Below, piece after piece: positions 7,921 to 16,818 of a stretch of DNA of 64,000 bases. The notes beneath the pieces are model-generated. The model ran no database searches, was not told the origin of the DNA, and was given only the letters and a program-made list of their open reading frames with translations. The position numbers were made by a program, and so were the translations under genes. Source of the stretch: Streptomyces sp. Mut1 (GTDB lineage: Bacteria > Actinomycetota > Actinomycetes > Streptomycetales > Streptomycetaceae). Location: contig NZ_CP120997.1 in NCBI RefSeq assembly GCF_030719295.1, positions 1 to 64,000 of the forward strand, in the 5' to 3' direction. Position 1 is the stretch's first letter. The number at the start of each line of letters is the position of its first letter.

Positions 7921-10031
7921 CCGCGCGGCACAACGCCCGGCCATTGGTGAAGGTCGGGGCGCAGGTCCGGTTCCGCGGTGTGAAGTGGCAGGTCGTCGCC
8001 CTGTCCGGGCAGGTGATCCATCTCGTCGGCCCGGACGGCGGCGGTGAGGCGGTGCTCGCCGGGTACCTGTTCGCCGACCCCGGCTTCAGCGTCATCGGGG
8101 CCGATGTACCGCAGGCGGCCCCGCAGTGGGGGCTGTTCGAGACCGCCCCCGCCGCGGCGCGGGAGAAGGCCATGGCCTGGCAGCGGCACGTGAGAGAAAT
8201 CGAATGCGGCCTTGCCGACGGGCCCGGCAGCGCTGGAGCGGTGCGGGAGCAGTACGACCCCGCACGGCACACGCTGGCCGAGCGGGAACAGGCCAAAGCC
8301 GAAGAGCTGACCGCGCTCGGCTTCAGCCGTGTCTCGCGCACCACGGTGCAGCGCATGCGCCTGGCCTACCGCAAACAGGGACTGTGGGGGCTCCTGGACC
8401 ACCGCACCACCCGTGCCTCCAGCCCCACCGGGCGTTCCGACGAACGGGTCGTCGCCGCCGTCCGTGAAGCGCTGCGCCGCCGGCGCGGGCGCTCCAAAGG
8501 CACCATCAACGGCCTGTTCCCGCTCATCAACCAGATCCTCGAAGATCAGCATGGCCCCGGTACGGTGCCCGTGCCGTCCCAGGCCACGCTGTACCGGCTC
8601 GTCACCTCCCTCGCCCGCCCCGGCGAACTGCCCAGCGGTCCGGTCCGCCAGGTGCCCGCGAGTGTCGAGGGGCGGGCCTTCACCCCTGCCACGGCGCTGC
8701 GGCCGGGCGAGCAGGTCCAGATCGACACCACCCGCCTGGATGTCCTGGCCCTCTTCGACGACGGGCGCCTGGCCCGGCCCGAGCTGACCATCGCCGTCGA
8801 CGTCGCCACCCGCGCCATCCTCGCCGCCGTGCTGTGCCCGAGCGCGACCAAAGCCGTCGACGCGGCCCTGCTGCTCGCGGAGATAGCCGTCCCGCACCCG
8901 GCCAGGCCAACCTGGCCAGACATCCTGCGCATGGGCCACGCCCGCGCACTCCCCCACCAGCGGCTGGCCACGCTGGACGAGCGGCTGGCCGGTGCGGCGG
9001 CCCGGCCGGTCGTCCTGCCCGAGACGATCGTCGTCGACCGGGGCAAGGTCTACGTCTCCCGGGCTTTCACCGCCGCCTGCGAAAGCCTCGGCATCAGCGT
9101 CCAGCCCGCCCCGCCCCGCGCCCCCACCGCGAAGGGCATCGTCGAGCGCACCTTCGGCTCCATCAACGCCCTGTTCTGCCAGCACCTGCCCGGCTACACC
9201 GGATCCAACGTCACCCGCCGCGGCCCCGACACCGAGAAAGACACCTGCTACAGCGTCACCCAGCTCCAGGACCTCCTCGATGAGTGGCTGGTGCACTACC
9301 ACCACCGGCCCCACGAAGGGCTGCGCCACCCGATGATGCCCAGGAAGGCCCTTACCCCGAACGAGATGTGGGCCGCGCTCGTCGCCGTCGCCGGATACGT
9401 CCCCGTCCCGCTGACCGGGCGCGACTACCTCGAACTGCTCCCCGTGCGCTGGCAGGCCATCACCCCCGGCGGCATCACCATCCACCACCGCACCTACGAC
9501 GCGGACCTCCTCGCCCCGCACCGCGGCCAGGCATCCCCCGTCGCCGGCCGCGGCGGGAAATGGGAGATCCACTACAACCCCCACGACGTGCGCCAGATCT
9601 GGGTCCGCCTTCCCGACGGCGAACTCACCGAGATCCCGTGGATCCACCGCGACCACGTCCACCGGCCCTTCGACGAACGCACTTGGCAGCACATCCGCAC
9701 CCAGGCGGTTGACGGCAACCACGGTGACGCCGAGCAGTACGAAGCCGGCCTTGCCGATGCCCTCGACCAGCTCATGCGCCGCGTCCACAGCGGTCACGCC
9801 ACCACAACGGAACGGGCACTCCTGGCCCGCACCGCTCACCTCTCTCTCCCCGCAGCCCGAGATGGGGGCCACGACACCGAAGCACCCACCGACAGCCCGG
9901 CGCAGCAAGCCACCGAAGGTAACGACGACAGCATCGACGACCTCGACGGCCTGCCCGACGACGACGTCAGCCCCGCCCCGGCCACCGGATTCGGGCTCTA
10001 CAACGCACACGAGGAAGCCGACAAGTGGTGA
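7917..10031 (+). CDS. tnsB: TnsB/TniA-type DDE transposase (rve integrase core)
   Basis: 704 aa. The integrase core has the catalytic triad Asp270 (QIDTT), Asp374 (VVDRGK) and Glu410 (GIVERTF); the last two are 35 residues apart, the classical DD35E spacing. N-terminal helix-turn-helix domains precede it (ALGFSRVSRTTVQRMR), and a C-terminal Mu-transposase beta-barrel-like region follows (ITIHHRTYDADLL). The protein recognises the transposon ends, makes the 3' cuts and joins them to target DNA. The acidic tail DDSIDDLDGLPDDDV probably contacts the ATPase, as in Tn7 TnsB. The start is GTG 7917 inside the tnsA stop. The gene appears intact. Confidence 0.92.
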   Translation: MTARHNARPLVKVGAQVRFRGVKWQVVALSGQVIHLVGPDGGGEAVLAGYLFADPGFSVIGADVPQAAPQWGLFETAPAAAREKAMAWQRHVREIECGLADGPGSAGAVREQYDPARHTLAEREQAKAEELTALGFSRVSRTTVQRMRLAYRKQGLWGLLDHRTTRASSPTGRSDERVVAAVREALRRRRGRSKGTINGLFPLINQILEDQHGPGTVPVPSQATLYRLVTSLARPGELPSGPVRQVPASVEGRAFTPATALRPGEQVQIDTTRLDVLALFDDGRLARPELTIAVDVATRAILAAVLCPSATKAVDAALLLAEIAVPHPARPTWPDILRMGHARALPHQRLATLDERLAGAAARPVVLPETIVVDRGKVYVSRAFTAACESLGISVQPAPPRAPTAKGIVERTFGSINALFCQHLPGYTGSNVTRRGPDTEKDTCYSVTQLQDLLDEWLVHYHHRPHEGLRHPMMPRKALTPNEMWAALVAVAGYVPVPLTGRDYLELLPVRWQAITPGGITIHHRTYDADLLAPHRGQASPVAGRGGKWEIHYNPHDVRQIWVRLPDGELTEIPWIHRDHVHRPFDERTWQHIRTQAVDGNHGDAEQYEAGLADALDQLMRRVHSGHATTTERALLARTAHLSLPAARDGGHDTEAPTDSPAQQATEGNDDSIDDLDGLPDDDVSPAPATGFGLYNAHEEADKW

Positions 10032-11074
10032 ACCCGAGCCCGCCAAACGCGAACAGCACATCAGGCGGTCCCGGCGACAGCGGCGAGGCCGAATTGTCCT
10101 GGCCGCTGACCACCTGGCAGGGCTGGCACCGCTTCGCCACCACCGACCCCGTCGCCCCTCCCCGGCCAGGTGACCCGCCCCGCAGCACAGAGGAACGCCT
10201 CGCCTACCACTCCAGCTTCGTCACCATCCGCACCCCCGCCATCCACACCCTGGCCACCCAGGTCCGCACCCTGATGATCCTCGGCCGCCACCAGCAGACC
10301 ACCGCACGGCCCTCCCTCATCGTCACCGGACCCGCCGCAGCCGGGAAAACCACCGCGCTCCTGAACGTCGGGCGTACCTGCCACCTCGCCCACACCCGCA
10401 AAAACCCGCCACCACCCGGATCAGCGCACGCCGCGGTACCCGTCGCGTATGTTCTGGTCCCGCCCGGCGCCACCGCGAAAACCCTCATCACCGAATTCGC
10501 CCGCTACCTCGGCATCCCCGTGGCCACGCGCATGACCCAGACCCAGATCACCGAAGCCGTCTGCCACACCTACACCCAGGCCGGTGTCCAGCTGGTGATG
10601 ATCGACGAGATCCACCGCCTCAACCCCCGCACCACCACCGGCGCCCAAACCGCCGACCTGATCAAAGACCTGAGCGAACGCCTTCCAGCGACGTTCGTCT
10701 ACGCCGGCATCAACGTCACCGACACACCCCTGTTCACCGGCGTGAGAGGCGCCCAACTCGCCGGACGCGCCACCCTCGTCGACTGCGGCCCCCTCCCCGC
10801 CCGCCACGGCAAGCGTGAACCCTTCCGCGAGGTCATCACCGACATCGAGAACGCCCTCGACCTCCAGCAGCACAAACCCGGCACCCTCCCCCGCCAAGCC
10901 CCCTACCTCCACCAGCGCACCGCAGGCCGCATCGGATCCCTCACCCGACTCATCCGCCAAGCCGCCATCACCGCCATCAGCGACGGCACCGAACGCATCA
11001 CCAAAACCACCCTCGACACCATCCGCCTCGACCACCTCGCCGAAACCCAACACCGCCCCCGCCGAGGCCGATAA
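10025..11074 (+). CDS. tnsC: TnsC/TniB-type AAA ATPase, transposition regulator
   Basis: 349 aa. Walker A is GPAAAGKTT (about residues 101-109) and Walker B is LVMIDEIHR (about 192-200), with a sensor-like Asn in YAGINVTDTP. TnsC-family ATPases form filaments on target DNA, link TniQ to the transposase and enforce target immunity. Two GTG codons stand together (10025 and 10028); the second gives a GTGA overlap with the tnsB stop and may be the real start. The C-terminal region (IGSLTRLIRQAAITAI) is a helical AAA lid. All three tns-like genes are thus translationally coupled. Confidence 0.88.
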   Translation: MVNPSPPNANSTSGGPGDSGEAELSWPLTTWQGWHRFATTDPVAPPRPGDPPRSTEERLAYHSSFVTIRTPAIHTLATQVRTLMILGRHQQTTARPSLIVTGPAAAGKTTALLNVGRTCHLAHTRKNPPPPGSAHAAVPVAYVLVPPGATAKTLITEFARYLGIPVATRMTQTQITEAVCHTYTQAGVQLVMIDEIHRLNPRTTTGAQTADLIKDLSERLPATFVYAGINVTDTPLFTGVRGAQLAGRATLVDCGPLPARHGKREPFREVITDIENALDLQQHKPGTLPRQAPYLHQRTAGRIGSLTRLIRQAAITAISDGTERITKTTLDTIRLDHLAETQHRPRRGR

Positions 11075-11299
11075 GCCCACCGAGCAAACAGAACAGCCCT
11101 GACCAGCACAAACACCAACCGGGCCTTTACACGCCAGAACTACCTACAACACACCCAGCCCCACTCAGCACAGAACACATAACTCCAGCTCAGAAACCCC
11201 CACCCACCTGCCCGAGCCGCCAATTCCACCTCTCAGCGAAACAGCAACACCCCAGACCAGCTACCTCGCTTCACACCAACAAGCCCCCCTCCCAGCGTT

Positions 11300-11513
11300 A
11301 CCCACCCAGCAGGCACTCGCCGCGATCGACCCCTGGTGGAACCCGCCCTGGCCCATCCTGTGGCAACGCACCTACCACCAAGCCCACACCCACCCCCGCC
11401 ACCCAGCAGCCCGCCACTGGCTCGACCGACAACGCCGCGCCTGGCCCCTCCTCCACCCCCACCAACAGCACCTCCTGGTCAGCATCGGCATCGCCCCCAA
11501 CCTGATTCGCTAA
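11300..11513 (+). pseudogene. remnant of a helicase-associated (HA) domain protein
   Basis: An open frame ending at TAA 11511-11513 encodes QQALAAIDPWWNPPWPILW and, further on, WLDRQRRAWPLLHPHQQ. This is the repeated helicase-associated domain found in large Streptomyces DEAD/DEAH helicases. The frame extends back to a TGA near 11100 with no ATG, GTG or TTG, and no helicase motifs are present, so it is a decayed fragment rather than a gene. The rest of 11075-11553 shows no gene. Confidence 0.6.
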
Positions 11514-11553
11514 CGCCCGTACCCGAGCCGAGGCCTGCCCCGACAATGAACAG

Positions 11554-13695
11554 ATGGCCGACGCGCACTTCTTCAACGACGAGCCCTTCCTCGACCACGA
11601 GGAAGGACCTGACCTTCTCGGGCACGGACAGTACGCCCAGCATGTGATCAGCCTGCTGGACCGGGTACGAGCCCAGACCGAAACCGGAGTCCTCGCGCTG
11701 ATCGGCCCCTGGGGCTCAGGCAAGTCCAGCGTCCTGGGCAAGGTGACACGCCGTCTACGGGAGACAGCCAACGATGACGGCTGGCTGGTCGCGGAACTCA
11801 ACCCATGGCTGTACTCCGACCTGGAGTCGTTGACGCTGGCACTGTTCAGCGAGATCCGCGAAGCCCTCCCGAATGACGGACGGTGGTCCGAGGCGCGAGA
11901 GAAGATCGGCGGATTCGGCAAGGCCATCAGTCCTCTGGGGAAGGTCACCGCTCTCTTCGGCCTGGACTCGGAGGGACTGATCCAGGAGGTCAGCAACCGC
12001 ATCAGCGGCGACACGAGCGCATCCGCCGCCAAACACAAAGCCGAGGACGCCCTGCGCAAAGCGGGCCACCCTGTCCTCGTCGTCATGGACGACCTGGACC
12101 GCCTCACCCCCGAAGAGCTCCTCGTCGTCTTCAAGCTGGTACGCCTGGTAGGCCACCTCCCAGGGGTGTACTACCTGATCAGCTTCGACGAACGGACCCT
12201 GCTGGACGTCCTGCAACGCAGTGAGCTGGTCGGCAACAGCGAGCCCCGCGCACGCGACTTCATGGAAAAGATCATCCAGGTCCGAATGGACCTTCCCGCG
12301 TTCCGCGAGCGCGACGCCGACACCCTGGTCAACCGCTCCCTCTCCGCAGTCCTCGCCTCGCACAGCCTGACCCTGACACCCAACGATCAGGAAAGGCTCT
12401 CCGAGGCCTACTACCGGTACCTACAGGCCCGGTTGCGTACCCCGCGGGCCATCAAGCGCTTCTTCGGCCAGGTGGACGCCACCCTCGGCCAGCTCACCGG
12501 CAACGTCGACATCGTCGACTTCCTGCTCGTCACCTTCCTGCGCACCAGCGAGCCCCGCGCCTACCAGTTGCTGTGGCAGCACCGAGCCGAACTCACCGGC
12601 ACCAGCATGGACCTGCCCTCGCACCGCGACGAGCGGCCCGAACAGGGCATCGACCGCTGGCGCATCAGGCTGCAGAGCGCCGGCGTCGCCGAACAGCACC
12701 TGGACGGCGTGATCGGCCTGATGGGCATGCTGTTCGCACCAGTCCGGCAGGCTCTCGGCCATGGCATCAACCTTCAGGCCATCGCGCTGCGGCGCGGCAT
12801 CGGCAGCATCGACTACTTCGACCGGTACATGGTCTTCGGCGTCCCCGACGACGACCTTCCCGAGCACACCCTCGACACCGCCCTGCAGCAACTGGCCGAC
12901 AACACCCCAGGCACCGAAGCGGACGAATTGCTCCTGCGCCTGCGCGACGACACCCAGCGCATCACCCGCCGCATCGGTTACAAACGCGCCGCCGGCACTC
13001 CCCTACCGGCGGCCGCGCTCCTCAAAGCCGCAGCCCCGCAATACGGCCACCTCACCGCCGCCCCGCAAGGGGCTCTCGGCCTGTTCACCGCAGACCGCGC
13101 CATGGACTTCCTCGCAAAAGACCTCCTGACCGACCTTGCCGAGCCCGACCGGCCCGCGATCCTCAAGATCATGGCCGAGACCCCTGACGGAGCCGTGCTG
13201 GCTGCTCGCACTCTGCAACGCGTCACCGCCCGGAACGACTCCGACAGCCCAGACCACACACAGGCAGCAGCCACCCTCGACTGGATAGATGAGGCCCGCT
13301 CACTGATTAGCCACGAGATCGCACGGCACCTCGCCCCCTCCGCAAGCCGGTCCGTCGACGAACTCACCGAGCGGGAGATCACCCTCATCTGGGCATGGCG
13401 CCACACCAAACCCGAGGCCGCCCGGACCTGGATCAACCAGCGGCTCGACCAGGCATGGACCACGCTCGACCTCGTCGCCGTACTTCTCCCTCCCGACCGG
13501 GCATTGTTCCCCGTCATCAACCACGACACCCTGCAAAGCCTCGACGCGCTCATCGGCCTCGAAGCGCTGCACAACCACCTCGGCCCACTCCTCGACGCCC
13601 CCGCAACCAACCCCGACAACTCCCAGGACGAACACCGGACGCGCATCCTCCAGGCACTCCGCGAACACCGCGGCAACGCCCCGAGCAACGGCTGA
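11554..13695 (+). CDS. KAP-family P-loop NTPase, probable transposon cargo
   Basis: 713 aa. Walker A GPWGSGKS (51-58) and the Walker B-like VLVVMDDLDRLTPEEL (about 173-188) followed by a 'YYLISFDE' strand are typical of KAP NTPases. KAP proteins (named from Kidins220/ARMS and PifA) are often linked with phage exclusion; PifA is the known example. The usual membrane helices inserted in the P-loop domain are not obvious here. The C-terminal 350 residues are helical, without a family I recognise. The ribosome site before ATG 11554 is poor. The gene sits directly downstream of the tns-like genes with a partner 44 bases later, as cargo genes do. An anti-phage role is inferred, not shown. Confidence 0.78.
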   Translation: MADAHFFNDEPFLDHEEGPDLLGHGQYAQHVISLLDRVRAQTETGVLALIGPWGSGKSSVLGKVTRRLRETANDDGWLVAELNPWLYSDLESLTLALFSEIREALPNDGRWSEAREKIGGFGKAISPLGKVTALFGLDSEGLIQEVSNRISGDTSASAAKHKAEDALRKAGHPVLVVMDDLDRLTPEELLVVFKLVRLVGHLPGVYYLISFDERTLLDVLQRSELVGNSEPRARDFMEKIIQVRMDLPAFRERDADTLVNRSLSAVLASHSLTLTPNDQERLSEAYYRYLQARLRTPRAIKRFFGQVDATLGQLTGNVDIVDFLLVTFLRTSEPRAYQLLWQHRAELTGTSMDLPSHRDERPEQGIDRWRIRLQSAGVAEQHLDGVIGLMGMLFAPVRQALGHGINLQAIALRRGIGSIDYFDRYMVFGVPDDDLPEHTLDTALQQLADNTPGTEADELLLRLRDDTQRITRRIGYKRAAGTPLPAAALLKAAAPQYGHLTAAPQGALGLFTADRAMDFLAKDLLTDLAEPDRPAILKIMAETPDGAVLAARTLQRVTARNDSDSPDHTQAAATLDWIDEARSLISHEIARHLAPSASRSVDELTEREITLIWAWRHTKPEAARTWINQRLDQAWTTLDLVAVLLPPDRALFPVINHDTLQSLDALIGLEALHNHLGPLLDAPATNPDNSQDEHRTRILQALREHRGNAPSNG

Positions 13696-13739
13696 CCACC
13701 ACCCGACCCACCTCCTGCGGCAAGACGGAGCAGCAAGCC

Positions 13740-14330
13740 GTGACAGACAGCCCTTTCGCCCCCGCGCCCGAACAATGGCAGCGCCTCTCCTCCGCCCGCC
13801 AGGCCTACACCGACGCTGTCAGTCCGTACTACGACGAGACACTGCAAGACGTGACCCACCGTGCGTGTGTCAGCGGGGACATCGGCAAAGCCGACATCGG
13901 AGCACTGCTGATGTGGAAACGGCTCAGAGCCGATACGCCCTGGGCCGCCGAACTCATGGCGCTCGCGGACGCCGACGTACGCCGCGTAACGGCCGCAGCC
14001 ACGATCGCCGCCCGGGACACCACTCTCAGCCGCAGCTCGGCAGCACAAGCCGGCAGAGCAGCCCTGGCCTCGCTACCGGGTTTCCGCACCGGCGACGCCC
14101 TCGCCTCCGCCGTCCTCACAGCAGCCGCGCCAGACCGCATGGCCGTCTACGACCGGCGAGCCCACAGCGGGCTGCGCACCCTAGGCATCACCCTCAGCCA
14201 CGCACCCGGCCGCTACAGCCGCTACATAGAAGCGATCGACCAGCTCCTGGCCTACGCTCCAGCCCCGATCCGCAACTGGACCGCACGAGACATGGACACC
14301 GCCCTGTACTGGCTCAACACGACCACATAA
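13740..14330 (+). CDS. hypothetical partner of the KAP NTPase
   Basis: 196 aa from GTG 13740, 44 bases after the KAP gene with CGGAG upstream. I do not recognise the family with certainty. The middle part is alanine-rich and helical (DVRRVTAAATIAARD). The C-terminal half has the pattern MAVYDRRAHSGLRTLGI, then RYSRYIEAIDQLL, and ends DMDTALYWLN. This order recalls helix-hairpin-helix DNA-glycosylase-like proteins, in which a 'YD.R' strand and a helix follow a hairpin, but no catalytic Lys/Asp pair could be fixed. No membrane segment is present. The operon structure suggests it works with the NTPase. Confidence 0.65.
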   Translation: MTDSPFAPAPEQWQRLSSARQAYTDAVSPYYDETLQDVTHRACVSGDIGKADIGALLMWKRLRADTPWAAELMALADADVRRVTAAATIAARDTTLSRSSAAQAGRAALASLPGFRTGDALASAVLTAAAPDRMAVYDRRAHSGLRTLGITLSHAPGRYSRYIEAIDQLLAYAPAPIRNWTARDMDTALYWLNTTT

Positions 14331-14342
14331 CAACGCTCAACG

Positions 14343-14522
14343 AACCTGATCAACACGCAATGAGACTGACCCCACCTGACCAACAACCCCCGAACCTGAC
14401 AAACCCGCAGCCCAGCTCCCGGCCCAAGGACTCCCGCTCTTCAACCCCCCTATCGTTCCACCCCGCACCACACCCCGGACCAAACTGATCAGCCCAGGCC
14501 GACCCACCACCCACTGATCAAA
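14343..14522 (+). repeat. cluster of five degenerate 12-base repeats (candidate transposon right end)
   Basis: AACCTGATCAAC (14343), CACCTGACCAAC (14373), AACCTGACAAAC (14393), AAACTGATCAGC (14482) and CCACTGATCAAA (14511) share the core CTGAYCAR. They lie in direct orientation just after the KAP unit, spaced 30, 20, 89 and 29 bases. Tn7-like elements carry several transposase-binding sites of this size at each end. The non-coding position and orientation fit a right end. Confidence 0.4.
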
Positions 14523-14623
14523 AAAACCGCCCCTGGACAACGCGCTACGGAAGCTCGGCATGGAGTGGGCGTGACACCGGTTGCCGTCGGTCGTTGAGCT
14601 GGGCGGTCAAGCGCAGAGTGCAG

Positions 14624-14655
14624 AGAGGCCCTGGGTGTGATCGCCCAGGGCCTCT
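14624..14655. terminator. strong hairpin, probable terminator
   Basis: A perfect inverted repeat AGAGGCCCTGGG / CCCAGGGCCTCT with an 8-base loop. No T-run follows, as is usual in actinomycetes. It separates the repeat cluster from the next transcription unit. Confidence 0.6.
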
Positions 14656-14732
14656 TGGTGTCGATCGGGGGAGTCGCGAGTTCGCTGTTCAGATCTGTCC
14701 ATTAGCCCCACAGGCGTTGGGAGGGTTTCACC

Positions 14733-14861
14733 ATGAACATCGTTGAGAACGTCGCGTCTGGGCTCCTCGTCGCACTGGCTGTCTGGGGTGCCCGGCGGGT
14801 CCGGCTCGAATGGCGCCGTCGTCGCACCGCTCGCACTCGACGTAACCCCGCAGCCCGCTGA
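14733..14861 (+). CDS. small single-pass membrane protein
   Basis: 42 aa. A good ribosome site (GGGAGGG, 14719-14725) lies eight bases before the ATG. The N-terminal half is a hydrophobic helix (VASGLLVALAVWGA) and the rest is highly basic (RRVRLEWRRRRTARTRR), so the tail should stay in the cytoplasm. Third positions favour G/C, supporting a real gene. It lies 36 bases upstream of the helix-turn-helix gene in the same direction. Such tiny membrane proteins often accompany Streptomyces regulators or conflict genes; its function is unknown. Confidence 0.5.
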   Translation: MNIVENVASGLLVALAVWGARRVRLEWRRRRTARTRRNPAAR

Positions 14862-14897
14862 CACAACGAATCCGCACGAGAGAAGGGCAAGGGCGAC

Positions 14898-15746
14898 ATG
14901 GGACGCCTCGGAGTTATCGAACGGCCGGATCTGCCATCCGGTGCTCGCCGAGATCTCAACCAGGAGCTTCACCTGTTGCATCGCCGGGCCGGGCTGCCCA
15001 GTGTCCGGGAGTTGGCCGAGGCGATCGGCAAGAGCCCCAGTGGGGTCCACAATGCGTTCCGGCTGGCGAAGGTGCCCGAACAGCGTCTGACGATGGCGAT
15101 CGTCGACTGGCTGACTTTGCAGGTCCGCGACTGGGGGGTGGGCATCAGCCAGGCGACTGGTATCGAGAAGGCCCTCCGTCGGTTCGAACGGCTGTGGTAT
15201 CAGGCCAAGCGCGAGGAGGAGGCGCTTGCCGCCCAGGGGGAGCCGCCTCGCATGTCCGACGCCACTCGGAGGCTGCTGTTCGCGCTCAGCCCGGAGTGCT
15301 CTATGTCCCACCCGACCCGGCAGCTCCCTCAGCCCCACGACATCGTCGCCCTGGAGGACCCCGCCGCGGGAAGGACCCCGGCGTTCCTCCGTAAGACCGG
15401 CCTGAGGCCGGAGGCCCCCAACCCCTGGCATCTGATCCACCTGTGCCGCAGCTGCCGGCGCCGCCGCGAAGCCGGTGAACTCACCGAAGCAGAACTCCGT
15501 GCGGCCCGCTTCGCTCTGGACCGGCGCCCGGGCGCGGCCCGGCACTACGCCGCCTACCACGACCAAGTGCTCCTCGGCGCCGAGGAGGCCATCGACATGA
15601 ACGTCTTGGGGCGGGTCCAAGTGATCATCATGGCCGATCCGGAGGTGGCAGCACCCCCGTACACCCTCAATCATGGAGAGCTTGTGGTCGACCGCTCCCG
15701 CGGTTCCTTGGACTGGGGAGACCACCCGTGTGAAGACGAGCACTAG
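14898..15746 (+). CDS. helix-turn-helix protein of unknown role, intact up to an IS insertion at its stop codon
   Basis: 282 aa from ATG 14898, preceded by GAAGGGCAAGGG. The N-terminal 60 residues form a repressor-type helix-turn-helix (GLPSVRELAEAIGKSPSGVHNAF), a form common at the start of Streptomyces STAND and other signalling proteins. The middle (residues 60-130) is helical. A CRSC pair around 180 and a basic stretch (RRRREAGEL) follow; one cysteine pair alone is not enough to call a zinc finger. The TAG stop (15744-15746) is part of the CTAG target of the neighbouring IS481-like element. Joining the flanks across that element still gives TAG, so the protein was not shortened. Confidence 0.7.
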   Translation: MGRLGVIERPDLPSGARRDLNQELHLLHRRAGLPSVRELAEAIGKSPSGVHNAFRLAKVPEQRLTMAIVDWLTLQVRDWGVGISQATGIEKALRRFERLWYQAKREEEALAAQGEPPRMSDATRRLLFALSPECSMSHPTRQLPQPHDIVALEDPAAGRTPAFLRKTGLRPEAPNPWHLIHLCRSCRRRREAGELTEAELRAARFALDRRPGAARHYAAYHDQVLLGAEEAIDMNVLGRVQVIIMADPEVAAPPYTLNHGELVVDRSRGSLDWGDHPCEDEH

Positions 15747-16698
15747 CTGTATTGCCCTGTGAGGTTGGGGACGCGGCTGGCGGGTGGTTGGCCTTTCAGC
15801 GCGGTGTGTCCGCGGTGGTGATTGTAGGTGTGCAGCCAGCTGGGGAAGGCGTCGCGTCGTTCCTGCTCTGAGTGGTAGGGGCGGACGTAGGCCCATTCGT
15901 CGAGCAGGGTGCGGTTGAGGCGTTCGACCTTGCCGTTGGTCTGTGGCCGGTAGGGCCGGGTTCGCTTGTGGGTGATCCCGGCCGCTGCCAGGAGGTCGCG
16001 CCAGGCGTGTGACTTGTAGCAGGCGCCGTTGTCGGTCAGGACCCGTTCGGCGGTGATCCCGTGGGCCGCGTAGAACGTCTGGGCGCGGGTCCGGAACGCG
16101 GTGGCGGTCTCCATTCTTCTCGTCCGTGTGGATCTCGCTGTAGGCGAGGCGGGAGTGGTCGTCGACGGCGGTGTGAATGTAGCTGTGGCCGGCGTTCGAG
16201 CGGGTCTTGCGGCCTGCTTGCCGGCCGAGGGCCTTGTGGCCGCCGCCGTCGGGGATGTTGCCGAGCTTCTTGATGTCGACGTGGACGAGTTCGCCCGGCC
16301 GGTCACGTTCGTAGCGGCGTATGACACGGCCGGTGGCCCGGTCCAGGTGGGTGAGGCGGGCCAGGCGGTAGCGGGTCAGGACGCGGTGGAGGGTGGAGGG
16401 CACCAGCCCGAGCAGGTGCGCGATGCGGGCCGGTCCCCACCGGCGCAGGACCCGGACCTTGATGATCCGGCGTTCGGTGCGGGTCGGGGTCCGCCGAGGG
16501 CTGGTGTGCGGACGGGAGTAGCGGTCGGTCATGCCGGCTTCGCCGGACCGGCGGTAGCGGTCGGCCCATCGCCGGGCCGTGGTCGGTGAGACCTGAAAGC
16601 GTTCGGCGGCCCGCCGCAGGGGCCAGTTGTCCTCGACGACGCAAGCGGGCCAGACGCAGACGGCCGGTCTCGGTCAGGGGTGCATTACGGTGGACCAC
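15743..16698 (-). pseudogene. IS481-family transposase with two frameshifts
   Basis: Read in three frames it gives a full IS481-type protein of about 317 aa. It has an N-terminal helix-turn-helix (NAPLTETGRLRLAR, then ARRWADRYRR), a DDE integrase core (VHVDIKKL; VLTDNGACYKS; NGKVERLNRTL) and ends HTALKGQPPASRVPN. One extra base near 16643 and another near 16113 break the frame; the interval is 956 bases, exactly two more than 318 codons. The TAG stop is supplied by the target sequence outside the left inverted repeat. It is probably inactive unless these are sequencing errors. Confidence 0.85.
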
Positions 16699-16818
16699 GA
16701 GGGCCTTTCTGGTCGGTGCAGATGTCGCAATCCACACCGAACCCGGAAGGCCTTCACCCATTCAAGATCCCTCAGCCGAGACCTACCTCACCCGTCCACA
16801 ACCTCCCAGGACAGAACA
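15748..16818 (-). mobile_element. IS481-like insertion sequence
   Basis: The ends form 27-base imperfect inverted repeats: TGTATTGCCCTGTGAGGTTG at 15748 and TGTTCTGTCCTGGGAGGTTG read inward from 16818, matching at about 20 of 27 positions. It is flanked by ACTAGC on the left (15742-15747) and CCTAGC on the right (16819-16824). This fits the NCTAGN target known for IS481. Total length is 1071 bp. Confidence 0.82.

Noticed and set aside
7674..10061. 795-aa minus-strand frame opposite tnsB
   Set aside because: Low-complexity GDGV-rich shadow; the plus strand has the DD35E transposase.
5373..14355. Exact transposon ends TGTTGATCA at 5373 and TGATCAACA at 14355
   Set aside because: The nine bases are exact inverted repeats with TGT/ACA tips, but the flanking five bases (CTCGA and CGCAA) do not match, and further repeats lie outside, so the ends cannot be fixed.
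14607..16532. 641-aa minus-strand frame running through the IS481-like element
   Set aside because: Only its first part is the transposase; the rest continues out of frame and then opposite the helix-turn-helix gene.
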